From Vreelandella salicampi (lineage in GTDB: Bacteria > Pseudomonadota > Gammaproteobacteria > Pseudomonadales > Halomonadaceae), in contig NZ_JACCDF010000004.1 of NCBI RefSeq assembly GCF_013415105.1, positions 62,001 to 126,000 on the forward strand: DNA of 64,000 nt. The letters are read 5' to 3'. Under the pieces are notes generated by a model that worked only from the letters and a program-made list of their open reading frames with translations, had not been told where the DNA came from and searched no databases. Each line of letters begins with the position of its first letter. The first letter of the stretch is position 1. Positions 33,143-43,029 of the stretch are shown piece after piece. The translations under genes were made by a program, and so were the position numbers.

Positions 33143-33910
33143 CTAACGGTCTGAAGAAGGGGAAAGCTCAAAATAGCGCCGATAGGCGCGGGAAAAACTG
33201 CCTTGATCGCGAAAGCCCACCAGCATGGCGATATGCCCCAGGCTGAGCGCGCTGTGGCGCACTAAGGTTCGCGCATGCTCTAAGCGCCTGCGCTGCACAT
33301 ACGCCAGCGGCGTCACGCCGGTCAGTTCCCGAAAGCAGCTATGAAAATGCCCTGGGCTTAATGCACATAGAGCCGCTAGCTGTTCCACACGAATCTCATC
33401 CGCCAGGTGCTGATCCAACCAAGCATCCAAGCGGGCAAGGTCGAGGCGTTCACTGATGCAATGTTGGCCCAGTTGGGTGACCGTGGCCGGGGTGGCATCG
33501 TGCAGATACATGGTCAGCGCGCGTAGCAGCAGAATAGCGATTTCATTCTGTAGCGCGGGGCACTGCTCAAGCTGGTTGGCCAGGGCGTGGGTGAGCTGGT
33601 TTAACGCAGGGGGAACGCTGAAAAAGCGCGGCTTATCGAAAAGACGCTCAATCTCGTCACCTTTTTCAAGCGTTGCCAACTGGGCGACAGGGATGTCGAG
33701 CACCAAGGTGCGGTTGCTGCCGTCGCCCTGAAACTCGTGATGCCGCGAGGAGGGAATCAGGCAGCCGCGACGCGCGGTCACCCTTTCCCCTTGCCCTTCC
33801 ATCGAAAGCTCCGTCACGCCACAGGTGGCCAGAATAAGCTGATGAAAATCGTGGGTATGGGCCACCTGCTCTTGGGCTAAATTGCGATTATGCAGCTCAA
33901 AAAGTGCCAT
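33143..33910 (-). CDS. AraC family transcriptional regulator
   Basis: A 255-residue regulator with an N-terminal cupin sensor (THDFHQLILATCGVTELSMEG) and a C-terminal AraC double helix-turn-helix (LAALCALSPGHFHSCFRELTGVTPLAYVQRRRLEHA, key ends ALSPGHFHSCF and PLAYVQRRRLE). It heads the leftward RidA-TRAP-HDAC cluster and is the obvious candidate regulator for it. The 125-bp gap to ridA could hold its binding site. Confidence 0.88.
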   Translation of the reverse strand: MALFELHNRNLAQEQVAHTHDFHQLILATCGVTELSMEGQGERVTARRGCLIPSSRHHEFQGDGSNRTLVLDIPVAQLATLEKGDEIERLFDKPRFFSVPPALNQLTHALANQLEQCPALQNEIAILLLRALTMYLHDATPATVTQLGQHCISERLDLARLDAWLDQHLADEIRVEQLAALCALSPGHFHSCFRELTGVTPLAYVQRRRLEHARTLVRHSALSLGHIAMLVGFRDQGSFSRAYRRYFELSPSSDR

Positions 33911-34273
33911 AACGAGATACCGTCTTACGTCGAAGACTATCTAATCACTATAAAACGGCTAGACAACAAAAAGCGAGGGAACAGCCAACTGTGCGCTAAC
34001 GCTCTCTGCGTGAGGGGCGCGATGTAAGCGCTGGCTGTCATCCACCAGTCATGGACTCAGGTTAGCGTGGCAGCAAGCTGCCCAAAGAGTCCAAACACAA
34101 TGCCACAGCGCCGACGCCCCCCTCTCAGTGACCAGGAAGTCGCACCACTCGTAAAATTGGCTAACGGCAATGCCTTGACGCTGCAGCGCGAAGCTGACCG
34201 CGAGGCACGAATGACCTCGGCTTTGGCGCTTTTCCACTCGACGGCGTCAACCCACGAGATTCAGCCGCAAAGC
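33911..34273. other. Intergenic region, no certain gene
   Basis: Space between the divergent AraC and glycosyltransferase genes. A plus frame is open from 34067 and could extend the glycosyltransferase, but its translation (Arg-rich, low-complexity) does not look like the family. I see no RNA or clear operator. Confidence 0.45.
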
Positions 34274-35449
34274 ATGAAAATACTCATGGTTTCGGATGTC
34301 TACTTTCCCCGCGTTAACGGCGTGTCTACCTCCATCGCTGGCTTTCGCGGTGCCCTTGAACGCATGGGCCACTCGGTCACGCTGATTTGCCCTGGTTACC
34401 CCGTGGGCCAGGTGGACGAACCGGGCGTGATACGCATTCGTTCGCGCCAAGTGCCCGGCGACCCGGAAGACCGGATGGTTTACTACCGGGATCTGCTCGC
34501 CCTGGCACCGAAGCTTGCCGACGAGGCCTTTGACCTTATTCATATCCACACGCCCTTTACCGCCCACTATGCCGGTATTGCGCTGGGGCGTCGGCTCGGC
34601 CTTCCGCTAGTGGCTACCTACCACACACTTTTCGAAGAGTACCTGCATCACTATATTCGCTGGTTACCGCAGCGCTGGCTGCGCCTTGCCGCGCGTCGGC
34701 TTTCGGTGCATCAGTGTCAGCAGGTTGATGCTCTCGTGGCTCCCTCGCGGGCAATGCAGGAAACACTGACCCGCTATGGAGTGACCACTCACACCCAGGT
34801 GATTCCCACCGGCCTGGGGCTGGACACGTTTTGCCACCCTCAAGGAGATAGCGACTTCCGCGCCTATTACCACTTGCCACAGGAGGCGCGACTGCTGCTC
34901 TACGTGGGGCGCGCCGCCTTTGAGAAAAACATCGACTTTCTGATCGATATGCTGCCCAAGGTGCTGACCGAACACCCGACCACCCGGCTAATCATCACTG
35001 GCGAAGGCCCTGCTCACGACTCGCTTGTGCGACGCGCCCAGGACGTTGGCGTGGCGGACGCTGTGCTGTTTCTCGGCTATCTCGATCGCAGCGGCCCACT
35101 GCAGGCGGCCTACCGCGCCGCCGACGTCTTTGTATTTGCGTCACGCACGGAAACCCAGGGTCTGGTTTTGTTGGAAGCCATGGCACTGGGCACACCAGTG
35201 GTATCCACGGCGATGATGGGCACACTTGATGTGCTGAAAGAAGGGGAAGGCTGTCTTATCGCCGAGGAGAATCTTGACGACTTCTCCGCCAAGGTCAAAC
35301 GGCTATTAAGTGATGACGCTCTGCGCCGGCAACTCGCCGAGCGCGCCCTGACCTACGCCGCCAGCTGGCACGAAGACGCCAAGAGCGCAGAACTTGTCGC
35401 TCTTTATCGCCAACTCACAGCCGATTACCAAGCAAAAGCGAGTAAGTAA
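34274..35449 (+). CDS. Glycosyltransferase family 4 protein
   Basis: A 391-residue GT-B glycosyltransferase. The start MKILMVSDVYFPRVNGVSTSI is the typical GT4 N-terminal strand with the nucleotide-sugar loop. Later come LLLYVGRAAFEKNIDFLID and the C-terminal ExxGLVLLEAMALGTPVV donor site (TETQGLVLLEAMALGTPVV, key Glu pair). Close relatives act on alpha-mannosyl or lipid-glucosyl acceptors, but the product here is not predictable. The ATG at 34274 is chosen because it begins the conserved fold; its ribosome-binding site is weak. Confidence 0.85.
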   Translation: MKILMVSDVYFPRVNGVSTSIAGFRGALERMGHSVTLICPGYPVGQVDEPGVIRIRSRQVPGDPEDRMVYYRDLLALAPKLADEAFDLIHIHTPFTAHYAGIALGRRLGLPLVATYHTLFEEYLHHYIRWLPQRWLRLAARRLSVHQCQQVDALVAPSRAMQETLTRYGVTTHTQVIPTGLGLDTFCHPQGDSDFRAYYHLPQEARLLLYVGRAAFEKNIDFLIDMLPKVLTEHPTTRLIITGEGPAHDSLVRRAQDVGVADAVLFLGYLDRSGPLQAAYRAADVFVFASRTETQGLVLLEAMALGTPVVSTAMMGTLDVLKEGEGCLIAEENLDDFSAKVKRLLSDDALRRQLAERALTYAASWHEDAKSAELVALYRQLTADYQAKASK

Positions 35450-35503
35450 GCGCTAACACTCGATTGACACTATGTTGGTACCTTTGCGAAAGGGTCACGG
35501 ACT

Positions 35504-35540
35504 AAAAAAGCCCCACCAGCAATGCCAGTAGGGCTTTATT
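35504..35540 (-). terminator. Terminator between clpB and the GT4 gene
   Basis: AAAGCCC ... GGGCTTT with an imperfect inner stem forms a hairpin. On the minus strand it is followed by TTTTTT, so it is a rho-independent terminator for clpB; on the plus strand the T-run is weaker. It is probably bidirectional. Confidence 0.75.
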
Positions 35541-35603
35541 GCGCGTTGCATCTCGACAACAGCTGAGCGATTAGGCGCAAGGCGCTGCGCCCTAGGCCGT
35601 GAT

Positions 35604-38186
35604 TTAGCTATTGAATACCAGCTTGCCCTCTTCTGCGCTGACGCGAATGATGCTGCCAGGGGCAAACTTGCCAGCGAGCAGGTCTTGGGCCAGCGGGTTT
35701 TCAATCCGGCTTTGGATCGCCCGCTTGAGCGGCCGTGCGCCAAAGACCGGATCAAAGCCCACCACGGCCAGCTGCGCCATGGCGTCGTCACTAACCTCAA
35801 GCCCCAAGTCGTGCTCGGCTAAGCGCGCTTTCAAGCGCTCCAGCTGAATCGCGGCGATGGCCTGAATTTGCTCTTGGCCGAGGGCGTGGAACACCACCAC
35901 CTCGTCGATACGGTTAATCAGCTCCGGACGGAAGTGGTTGCCCACGACTTCCATCACGGCACTTTTCATGCCTTCGTAGTCGCTGTCGTCGCCGCCCATG
36001 CGCTGAATAATGTCCGAGCCCATGTTCGAAGTCATGACAATCACGGTGTTACGAAAGTCCACCGTGCGGCCTTGCCCGTCGGTTAAGCGACCATCTTCAA
36101 GCACTTGCAAGAGGATATTGAACACATCCGAATGGGCTTTTTCCACCTCGTCCAAAAGCAGCACGGAGTATGGTTTGCGCCGCACCGCTTCGGTCAGGTA
36201 GCCGCCCTCTTCGTAACCCACGTAACCGGGAGGCGCCCCGATCAAGCGCGCCACGGAGTGCTTCTCCATGAACTCCGACATATCGATGCGCACCATCGAC
36301 TCTTCGGTATCGAACAAAAAGTTCGCCAGCGACTTACACAGCTCGGTTTTGCCGACCCCGGTCGGGCCGAGGAATAAAAACGAGCCGTTGGGGCGGTTCG
36401 GGTCGGCAAGCCCCGCGCGCGAACGACGCACGGCATTCGCCACGGCTTCGACCGCTTCTTCCTGGCCGATCACCCGTTCGTGCAGCGCTTCTTCCATACG
36501 CAGAAGCTTGTCTCGCTCGCCTTCCAGCATTTTCGCCACCGGAATGCCGGTCCAACGCGAGACCACCTCGGCGATTTCCTCTTCGGTGACGTTGGAACGC
36601 AGCAACTGATGGCTTGCGGTATCGGCGGCCTCGCCCTCATTGCTCTCGGCGATTTTCTTCTCAATTTCGGGTATCTTGCCGTACTGAATCTCCGACATGC
36701 GCCCGAGATCGCCCTGGCGACGCGCTTGTTCAAGGTCAATGCGCGCTTGCTCAAGCTCGGCCTTGAACTGCGCGGCGCCCTGGATGCTGGCTTTCTCCGC
36801 TTTCCAGATTTCATCCAGGTCAGCGTATTCGCGATCCAGCTCGTGGATCTGATTATTCAGCGCTTCCAACCGCTTTCTCGACGCGTCGTCGGTCTCTTTC
36901 TTCAGCGCCTCACGCTCCATCTTGAGCTGAATCAGGCGGCGGTCGAGCTTATCCATTTCCTCCGGCTTGGAGTCGAGCTCCATGCGGATACGCGAGGCCG
37001 CCTCGTCGATCAGGTCAATCGCCTTGTCGGGCAGCTGGCGGTCGGTGATATAGCGTGTGGAGAGCTTAGCCGCAGCAATGATCGCCGAGTCGGTGATATC
37101 CACGCCGTGGTGGACTTCGTAGCGCTCTTTCAGCCCGCGCAGAATCGCTACGGTATCTTCTTCGGTGGGCTCGTCCACCAACACTTTCTGGAAACGCCGT
37201 TCAAGCGCCGCGTCTTTTTCGATGTACTTGCGGTACTCGTCCAGCGTGGTCGCCCCGACGCAGTGCAGCTCGCCGCGCGCCAGCGCCGGCTTGAGCATAT
37301 TGCCTGCGTCCATGGAGCCTTCGGCTTTGCCCGCGCCGACCATGGTGTGCAGCTCGTCGATAAACAGAATCACGCGGCCCTCTTCCTGAGAGAGCTCTTT
37401 CAACACCGCTTTGAGGCGCTCTTCGAACTCGCCACGGAACTTGGCTCCCGCCAGCAGCGCGCCCATATCCAACGACAATACACGCTTATCCTTGAGCCCC
37501 TCCGGCACCTCGCCGTCGACAATGCGCTGGGCCAAGCCTTCGACAATGGCGGTCTTACCCACGCCCGGCTCGCCAATCAATACCGGGTTGTTTTTCGTCC
37601 GGCGCTGCAGCACCTGAATGGTGCGGCGGATCTCGTCATCGCGGCCGATCACCGGGTCGATCTTACCGCTGGCGGCGCGTTCATTAAGATCCAGGGTGTA
37701 CTTATTGAGCGCCTCGCGTTGATCTTCAGCGTTGGGGTCGTCGACCTTCTCGCCGCCGCGCACGCCTTCAATGGTGGTTTCCAGTGCCTTACGCGTGATA
37801 CCGGCGCCTTTAAAAACCTTGGCGACTTGGCCCATTTCGAGGGCTGCCAGCAGCACAAGCTCTGAGGCGATGAACTGGTCACCGCGCTTTTGCGCTTCGC
37901 GGTCGGTCAGGTTGAAGAGCTTGAGCAAATCTCTTGAGGGCTGCACTTCACCATCGAACTGGCTGACTTTGGGCAAGTCGTCTAGCTGTTGGTTAAGACC
38001 ATCGCGCAGCCGCGCGCTATCGCCGCCGGCTTTTTGCACCAGCGCTTTGATGCCGGTATCTTGATTGTCGAATAGCGAAAGCAGCAGGTGAACGGGTTCT
38101 AGCTGGTTGTGCCCATGGCCAACGGCCAGCGACTGCGCATCGGCAATCGCATTTTGCAGCTTGGCGGTAAACTTATCGAATCGCAT
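35604..38186 (-). CDS. clpB: ATP-dependent chaperone ClpB
   Basis: An 860-residue hexameric disaggregase that works with DnaK to rescue aggregated proteins. In order: the N-domain ([20 protein letters not shown]), AAA1 with Walker [16 protein letters not shown] and Walker [11 protein letters not shown], the long middle coiled coil (about 400-520), AAA2 with [15 protein letters not shown] and [10 protein letters not shown], and the C-terminal domain. The length is that of E. coli ClpB. A sigma-32 promoter lies upstream. The order rluD-pgeF-clpB is conserved in gammaproteobacteria. Confidence 0.97.
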   Translation of the reverse strand: MRFDKFTAKLQNAIADAQSLAVGHGHNQLEPVHLLLSLFDNQDTGIKALVQKAGGDSARLRDGLNQQLDDLPKVSQFDGEVQPSRDLLKLFNLTDREAQKRGDQFIASELVLLAALEMGQVAKVFKGAGITRKALETTIEGVRGGEKVDDPNAEDQREALNKYTLDLNERAASGKIDPVIGRDDEIRRTIQVLQRRTKNNPVLIGEPGVGKTAIVEGLAQRIVDGEVPEGLKDKRVLSLDMGALLAGAKFRGEFEERLKAVLKELSQEEGRVILFIDELHTMVGAGKAEGSMDAGNMLKPALARGELHCVGATTLDEYRKYIEKDAALERRFQKVLVDEPTEEDTVAILRGLKERYEVHHGVDITDSAIIAAAKLSTRYITDRQLPDKAIDLIDEAASRIRMELDSKPEEMDKLDRRLIQLKMEREALKKETDDASRKRLEALNNQIHELDREYADLDEIWKAEKASIQGAAQFKAELEQARIDLEQARRQGDLGRMSEIQYGKIPEIEKKIAESNEGEAADTASHQLLRSNVTEEEIAEVVSRWTGIPVAKMLEGERDKLLRMEEALHERVIGQEEAVEAVANAVRRSRAGLADPNRPNGSFLFLGPTGVGKTELCKSLANFLFDTEESMVRIDMSEFMEKHSVARLIGAPPGYVGYEEGGYLTEAVRRKPYSVLLLDEVEKAHSDVFNILLQVLEDGRLTDGQGRTVDFRNTVIVMTSNMGSDIIQRMGGDDSDYEGMKSAVMEVVGNHFRPELINRIDEVVVFHALGQEQIQAIAAIQLERLKARLAEHDLGLEVSDDAMAQLAVVGFDPVFGARPLKRAIQSRIENPLAQDLLAGKFAPGSIIRVSAEEGKLVFNS

Positions 38187-38292
38187 AAAAATCTCCTCCG
38201 GGATGACGGCGCGTTTGGACGCACCGTTTCGACCCTTGACGGTACTTCTTGGCTGTACTTGCAGCTGTCATTAATGCTGCACTTGACAGAAA

Positions 38293-38321
38293 AGATGGTG
38301 CCAGTTCTAGGTACTTTCAAG
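38293..38321 (-). promoter_or_regulatory. Sigma-32 (heat-shock) promoter of clpB
   Basis: Minus strand CTTGAAA (38315-38321), a 14-nt spacer, then CACCATCT (38293-38300). The consensus is CTTGAAA-N14-CCCCATNT, so only one position differs. It is about 107 bp before the clpB start and inside the pgeF-clpB gap, so clpB has its own heat-shock control. Confidence 0.8.
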
Positions 38322-38344
38322 AGGAGACCTTAAAGAAGGGAGCG

Positions 38345-39100
38345 CTACTTGAGCCAGATCACGCTGGCCATGCGCCCGGTGCGGCCATTGTCACGACGAT
38401 AAGAATAAAAGCGCGATTCACAAGCCGTGCAAAAGTGGCCACCGCTGACATGATGGATGCCCAGCGCTTCAAGCCGCAGCCGCGCCAGGCGATACAAATC
38501 GGCCATTTGGTGCCCTAACCGGTAGGGGCTGTGATCGAATGCTTCTTCCGCTCCGGGATTCACGGCAATAAAGGCGTCGTACACTTCCGGCCCCACCTCG
38601 AACTGGGCGTTAGAGATGGCTGGCCCCAGCCACACCAGCACATCGTCCGGCGGCGTGTTGAGCGCGGCCACGGTCGCTTCTAACACACCGCCCGCTAACC
38701 CGCGCCAACCTGCATGGGCAACCGCCACACGGGTGCCAGCGCGGTCGCAAAACAACACCGGCAAGCAGTCAGCGGTCAGCACCACGCAAGCGTAGTCGCG
38801 GGTCTTGGCAAGCGCCGCATCCGCGTCGGGCGAGGATTTCTGGAAATGTTGCTGCACCCGCGCCCCATGGGTTTGGTTAAGCCACATCAGAGGACGCTCG
38901 TCGCTTAACTCTTTTTGCAACTGACGCCGACACAGGTCAACGTGGTCTGAGTTATCACCGACATTATGCGCCAAGTTAAAGGCAGCAAAATCGCCCTGAC
39001 TGGGGCCGGTCTCACGCGTGGTGACGAAAGCCCCTACGTTAGGCGGCGCCGCCCAATCGGGCGTAATTAACGTAGGTCGAAGGTCAATAGCGTCGCTCAT
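38345..39100 (-). CDS. pgeF: Peptidoglycan editing factor PgeF (YfiH, laccase-domain)
   Basis: A 251-residue DUF152/YfiH protein. Metal-site motifs are LNQTHGARV (His), VLTADCLPVLF (Cys) and VAVAHAGWRGLAGG (His). PgeF removes wrongly inserted L-serine from peptidoglycan precursors; older names are polyphenol oxidase or laccase. It lies 19 bp downstream of rluD and precedes clpB, the common gammaproteobacterial order. Confidence 0.93.
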   Translation of the reverse strand: MSDAIDLRPTLITPDWAAPPNVGAFVTTRETGPSQGDFAAFNLAHNVGDNSDHVDLCRRQLQKELSDERPLMWLNQTHGARVQQHFQKSSPDADAALAKTRDYACVVLTADCLPVLFCDRAGTRVAVAHAGWRGLAGGVLEATVAALNTPPDDVLVWLGPAISNAQFEVGPEVYDAFIAVNPGAEEAFDHSPYRLGHQMADLYRLARLRLEALGIHHVSGGHFCTACESRFYSYRRDNGRTGRMASVIWLK

Positions 39101-39119
39101 GACAGCTCCTTAAGGCGCT

Positions 39120-40079
39120 TTAGCGCATGGTCGCGTGATCTTCGCGCAGGTAATCCAGCAACATTAGCAGATCATCCGGCAGCGGCGCGCGGAAGGTCAT
39201 GGTCTGTTCGGTGTGCGGGTGAACAAAGGAGAGCTTGCGCGCGTGCAGCGCCTGACGCGGGAATTCGCGCAGGATCTCTTTTAGCGGCTCGGCAGCCCCC
39301 GGCGGCAGTTTTGGCCGCCCGCCGTAGATCGGGTCGCCAATCAGCGGGTAGCGCGCATGCGCCATATGGACGCGGATCTGGTGAGTACGCCCGGTTTCTA
39401 GCTTGCAGCGCACGTGCGTGTGGGCACGAAAGCGCTCCACCACACGAAAGTGCGTCACCGCCGGTTTACCCGAGGCATTCACGGCTTGGCGCTTGCGGTC
39501 TTTCGGGTGGCGGCCAATCGGCGCATCAACGGTGCCGCCCGCCACCGGGGTGCCAATCACCACGGCGTCATACTGCCGCGACACCGTGCGCGCTTGCAGC
39601 TGCTCGACCAGCGCGGTTTGCGCCGGCAGCGTTTTCGCCACCATCATCAGCCCGGTGGTGTCTTTGTCCAGGCGGTGAACGATACCGGCTCGCGGCAGCT
39701 GGGCGATTTCGGGGTGGTAGTGCAACAGTGCGTTGAGCAGCGTGCCATCGGGATTGCCCGCCGCCGGGTGAACGACCATGCCAGCAGGCTTATTGATCAC
39801 CATCACGGCGTCATCTTCAAACACCACGTCCAGTGCAATCGCCTGCGGCTCAAAGCGCCCCTCTTCTTCCAGCGTGGCGCATAGGTCTAACGTTTCATCG
39901 CCGTGAAGCTTGGTTTTGGGCTTAACACGGGCTCCATCGACGGTGAGGTCGCCAGCGTTGATCCACGCTTTCAAACGCTCACGCGAATAGTCGCTGAACA
40001 GCTCAGCCGCCGCTTGGTCTAAACGCGCGCCGGCAAGGGTTGCCGGTACCCGCTGCGTGGCTTCAACAGTGCGGGGCAT
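39120..40079 (-). CDS. rluD: 23S rRNA pseudouridine(1911/1915/1917) synthase RluD
   Basis: A 319-residue RluA-family synthase that makes the helix 69 pseudouridines of 23S rRNA. It has an N-terminal S4 RNA-binding domain (RLDQAAAELFSDYSRERLKAWI), the catalytic motif HRLDKDTTGLMM with the essential Asp, and the downstream KLETGRTHQIRVH. It is divergent from bamD, a conserved arrangement. Confidence 0.95.
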   Translation of the reverse strand: MPRTVEATQRVPATLAGARLDQAAAELFSDYSRERLKAWINAGDLTVDGARVKPKTKLHGDETLDLCATLEEEGRFEPQAIALDVVFEDDAVMVINKPAGMVVHPAAGNPDGTLLNALLHYHPEIAQLPRAGIVHRLDKDTTGLMMVAKTLPAQTALVEQLQARTVSRQYDAVVIGTPVAGGTVDAPIGRHPKDRKRQAVNASGKPAVTHFRVVERFRAHTHVRCKLETGRTHQIRVHMAHARYPLIGDPIYGGRPKLPPGAAEPLKEILREFPRQALHARKLSFVHPHTEQTMTFRAPLPDDLLMLLDYLREDHATMR

Positions 40080-40254
40080 AAAGGTTCCTTTAACGCACCT
40101 CAGTTTTACGCAACGTTTTTAACGACGTTTTTAACAACAATGGCTTTACGCCTGCGTTTTGCGCTGAGGTGATTTATAGTGGGCCATCAACGACTCATTC
40201 TAACATGGCCGCTATCGCTTTTCGGCGATTGGCTGGATTGTCACGAGGATCACC

Positions 40255-41061
40255 ATGCGCGTTTTTTCTGCTGCGACCCGTTTTGGCGCACTTGCCTTAA
40301 GCTTGGCCCTATTGGCCGGCTGTGCCAGTAACGGCTCAACCGACTCCTTTGACGAGGGTAAATACGCTGATGTCGCAGAACGGGAGCTGTATGAGAGCGC
40401 CCGCGCTGCGCTAGACAGCAGCCTTTACTCGACCGCCATTGAGCGCCTGGAAGCGCTCGATACCCGCTTCCCCTTTGGCGTTCACGCCGAACAGGCACAG
40501 CTCGAACTGATTTACGCTTACTACGAAAACAACAACTGGGAAGAAGCCCGAGCAGCGGCGAGCCGCTTTATTCGCTTGCACCCCGATCACCCGCAGGTGG
40601 ATTACGCCTACTACCTGCGCGGTCTCGCTGCTTGGCAGGCGGGTCGTTTTAGCCTTGAGCGCCTGCGTTTAATCGATATTTCCAAACGCGATTTGGGCGC
40701 CACCCGCGATGCTTACAACGATTTCCGCGAGCTCATCCAGCGCTATCCCAGTAGCGAATATGCCGCCGATGCCCAGCAACGTATTATCTACTTGCGCGAA
40801 ATTCTCGCCCGCCACGAGCTGCACGTCGCTGATTACTACCTGCGCCGCGGGGCCTTTGTCGCGGCGGTGGAGCGCGGCCGCTGGGTGATTGAGAACTACC
40901 CTGAGTCCAACGCCTCCCACGATGCCCTCGCTACCATGGTAGAAGGCTATATGGGCCTTGGGATGGAAGACCGAGTGCAGGAGGTACTGGCGGTATTGCG
41001 TGAAAATGCCCCCAACCACGAACAGCTGGACGGCAGCGAGTTTCAACCCAAACACCTTTAG
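40255..41061 (+). CDS. bamD: Outer membrane assembly lipoprotein BamD
   Basis: A 268-residue lipoprotein of the BAM complex, which inserts beta-barrel proteins in the outer membrane. The signal peptide ends in a lipobox (LALLAGCASN). Five TPR-like repeats follow, starting YADVAERELYESARAALDSSLYSTAIERLEALDTRFPFG (key parts LYSTAIERLEALDTRFP, YAYYLRGLA, YPSSEYAADA). It is divergent from rluD and is closed by a strong terminator. Confidence 0.96.
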   Translation: MRVFSAATRFGALALSLALLAGCASNGSTDSFDEGKYADVAERELYESARAALDSSLYSTAIERLEALDTRFPFGVHAEQAQLELIYAYYENNNWEEARAAASRFIRLHPDHPQVDYAYYLRGLAAWQAGRFSLERLRLIDISKRDLGATRDAYNDFRELIQRYPSSEYAADAQQRIIYLREILARHELHVADYYLRRGAFVAAVERGRWVIENYPESNASHDALATMVEGYMGLGMEDRVQEVLAVLRENAPNHEQLDGSEFQPKHL

Positions 41062-41095
41062 AAAGCCACATTCCTGTACAACCAGGTCATTACTT

Positions 41096-41123
41096 AACAC
41101 CACGCTTCAGCGTGGTGTTTTTT
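41096..41123 (+). terminator. Rho-independent terminator of bamD
   Basis: AACACCACGC-TTCA-GCGTGGTGTT is a perfect 10-bp stem with a tetraloop, followed by TTTT. It starts 35 bp after the bamD stop. Confidence 0.9.
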
Positions 41124-41291
41124 ATCATGTCAAAAAAACAGCCAACCTTTTGATAAAGCTTAATTTCAACTGCATCCATAATAAGCACAGAGAAAAATAA
41201 AACGCCTCAATAGTTGTACAAACCATATACCCGAGTTAGAGTTTGGGGACACACATTATCAAGCACCTTCACGGTGCCTTAAGGAGAATGC

Positions 41292-42986
41292 ATGTCCTCA
41301 ATGTATGCCCGCCTCGCGAAAGCCCGGATTGGCACCCGCCTAACCATTGGCTTCGCCACTCTGCTCGTACTGCTTGTGATCATTGCTGCCGAAGGTATCT
41401 ACGAAGTCAATGAGATTGATCGTGACCTGACCACCATCAATGATAACAATGGGCAAAAACAAACTTATGCAGTCAACTGGCGCGGCAGCGTCCATGACCG
41501 TGCCATCGCCCTGCGCGATATTGTCCTAACTCAAGACGAAAGCGAGATCCGCTCGCTCAAGAACTTGATGCAAAGCCTGCGTAATAATTACGTCGAAGCG
41601 ACGTCGGGTATGCAGGGTGTCATCTCCGAATATGCCGCGAGTGACCAAGGACAACGCATCCTCGATAGCATCAACGCACAGCAAGAAACCACATTAGCGC
41701 TTACTCAAGACGTCCTTAACGCGCGCGAATCCGGCAATATCGAACGCGCACAGACCCTGCTTCTCAACCAAGCAGGTCCTGCTTATGCTGAGTGGCTAGA
41801 CCGCATCAACCAGTACATTGATTTACAAGAAGAGGTTAATAATGCGACCACCGCTAGTGCGCGCGACACGGCATCCGGTTTCCAGATAAAAATGCTGCTT
41901 TCGACGCTGGCCGCTCTCCTGATCGGCGTCATGATTGCGTGGTTTTTGTCACGCCAACTCCTGCGTGAGTTGGGTGCCGAACCCTATGAAGTGAAAGCCT
42001 TTGCCGAGGCCATTGGCCGTGGTGAGCTAACCACTCAAGGGCATCTTAAGAAGGGCGACAAGAGCAGCATCATGGCCGCTCAGGTCGAGATGGCCCGTGA
42101 GCTGCAAGGCATTGTGGCCCAAGTACGTGCTTCTGCTGAAGCGGTGGCAAGTAACAGCGAGCAGATCGCCGAAGGCAACAACGACCTCTCCTCGCGCACC
42201 GAGCAGCAAGCCAGTGCCCTGGCGGAAACCGCCTCAGCGATGGAGCAGCTCAACAGCACCGTTAAGCTCAACGCCGATAACTCCGCCCAGGCAAGTCAGG
42301 AAGCCTCTAGCGCCTCCAACACAGCCAAGCAAGGCGGTGAGGCGGTACACCAAGTCGTGACGACCATGAACGAGCTGAATCAGAGCTCACAGGAAATCGC
42401 CGGTATCATTTCCACCATTGACTCCATCGCTTTCCAGACCAACATCCTGGCGCTGAACGCTTCCGTGGAAGCGGCTCGTGCCGGCGAGCACGGCCGTGGT
42501 TTTGCGGTGGTTGCCGAAGAAGTGCGCAAGCTCGCGCAGCGCAGTGCCGACGCCGCCCGAGAAATCAACACGCTGATTTCCAGCAATCTCGACCGCGTTA
42601 ACCACGGCAATGCCCGCGCCGAAGAGGCGAGCAAATCGACCGAAGAAATTGTCGCGGCGATTTCACGTGTGACGAGCATCATGCAGGAAATCAGCAACGC
42701 CAGCGCCGAGCAAAGTGCCGGGGTGCAAGAAGTCGGCCAGGCGGTCACCGAGATGGACCAGGTTACCCAGCAAAATGCCGGCTTAGTGCAAGAAAGCGCC
42801 AAATCCGCCAATAACCTGCGTGAAAACGCTCACCGCCTAATTGGTGCCATGTCACAGTTCAAGCTCCCTCACACGGGTAGCGAACACGCCCAGGCCGCGA
42901 TTGCCAGCGCACCGCGCAGCGAACGCTCAGCTCCCGTCCCCGCGCGCACAACTCAGCAGGCACAACCCGAGTGGGAAAGCTTCTAA
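41292..42986 (+). CDS. Methyl-accepting chemotaxis protein
   Basis: A 564-residue class I chemoreceptor. It has an N-terminal helix ([21 protein letters not shown], key [14 protein letters not shown]), a four-helix-bundle periplasmic domain of about 150 residues, a second helix ([19 protein letters not shown]), HAMP and a long coiled-coil signalling domain. The hairpin tip is [29 protein letters not shown] (key [20 protein letters not shown]). The C-terminal EWESF is a NWETF-like tether for CheR/CheB, as in Tar and Tsr. The gap before it contains the bamD terminator and an A/T-rich likely promoter. Confidence 0.95.
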   Translation: MSSMYARLAKARIGTRLTIGFATLLVLLVIIAAEGIYEVNEIDRDLTTINDNNGQKQTYAVNWRGSVHDRAIALRDIVLTQDESEIRSLKNLMQSLRNNYVEATSGMQGVISEYAASDQGQRILDSINAQQETTLALTQDVLNARESGNIERAQTLLLNQAGPAYAEWLDRINQYIDLQEEVNNATTASARDTASGFQIKMLLSTLAALLIGVMIAWFLSRQLLRELGAEPYEVKAFAEAIGRGELTTQGHLKKGDKSSIMAAQVEMARELQGIVAQVRASAEAVASNSEQIAEGNNDLSSRTEQQASALAETASAMEQLNSTVKLNADNSAQASQEASSASNTAKQGGEAVHQVVTTMNELNQSSQEIAGIISTIDSIAFQTNILALNASVEAARAGEHGRGFAVVAEEVRKLAQRSADAAREINTLISSNLDRVNHGNARAEEASKSTEEIVAAISRVTSIMQEISNASAEQSAGVQEVGQAVTEMDQVTQQNAGLVQESAKSANNLRENAHRLIGAMSQFKLPHTGSEHAQAAIASAPRSERSAPVPARTTQQAQPEWESF

Positions 42987-43029
42987 CCGCCGCATAGAGC
43001 CCAGCCCTTAGCTGATAAGTGAGGCGACG

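Noticed and set aside
24467..33910. Ectoine-degradation (doe/eut) operon
   Set aside because: TRAP and an EutC-like family member are present, but there is no ectoine hydrolase, DoeB-type deacetylase, DoeC or DoeD; HDAC-type enzymes are a different family.
34067..34273. 69-residue N-terminal extension of the GT4 protein
   Set aside because: The extension is Arg-rich and unlike GT4 N-termini, which begin at MKILMVSD.
36480..37865. Long open frame on the plus strand opposite clpB (461 codons)
   Set aside because: It lies fully inside clpB, reads as low-similarity hydrophobic/Leu-rich sequence, and is explained by codon bias of the real gene on the other strand.
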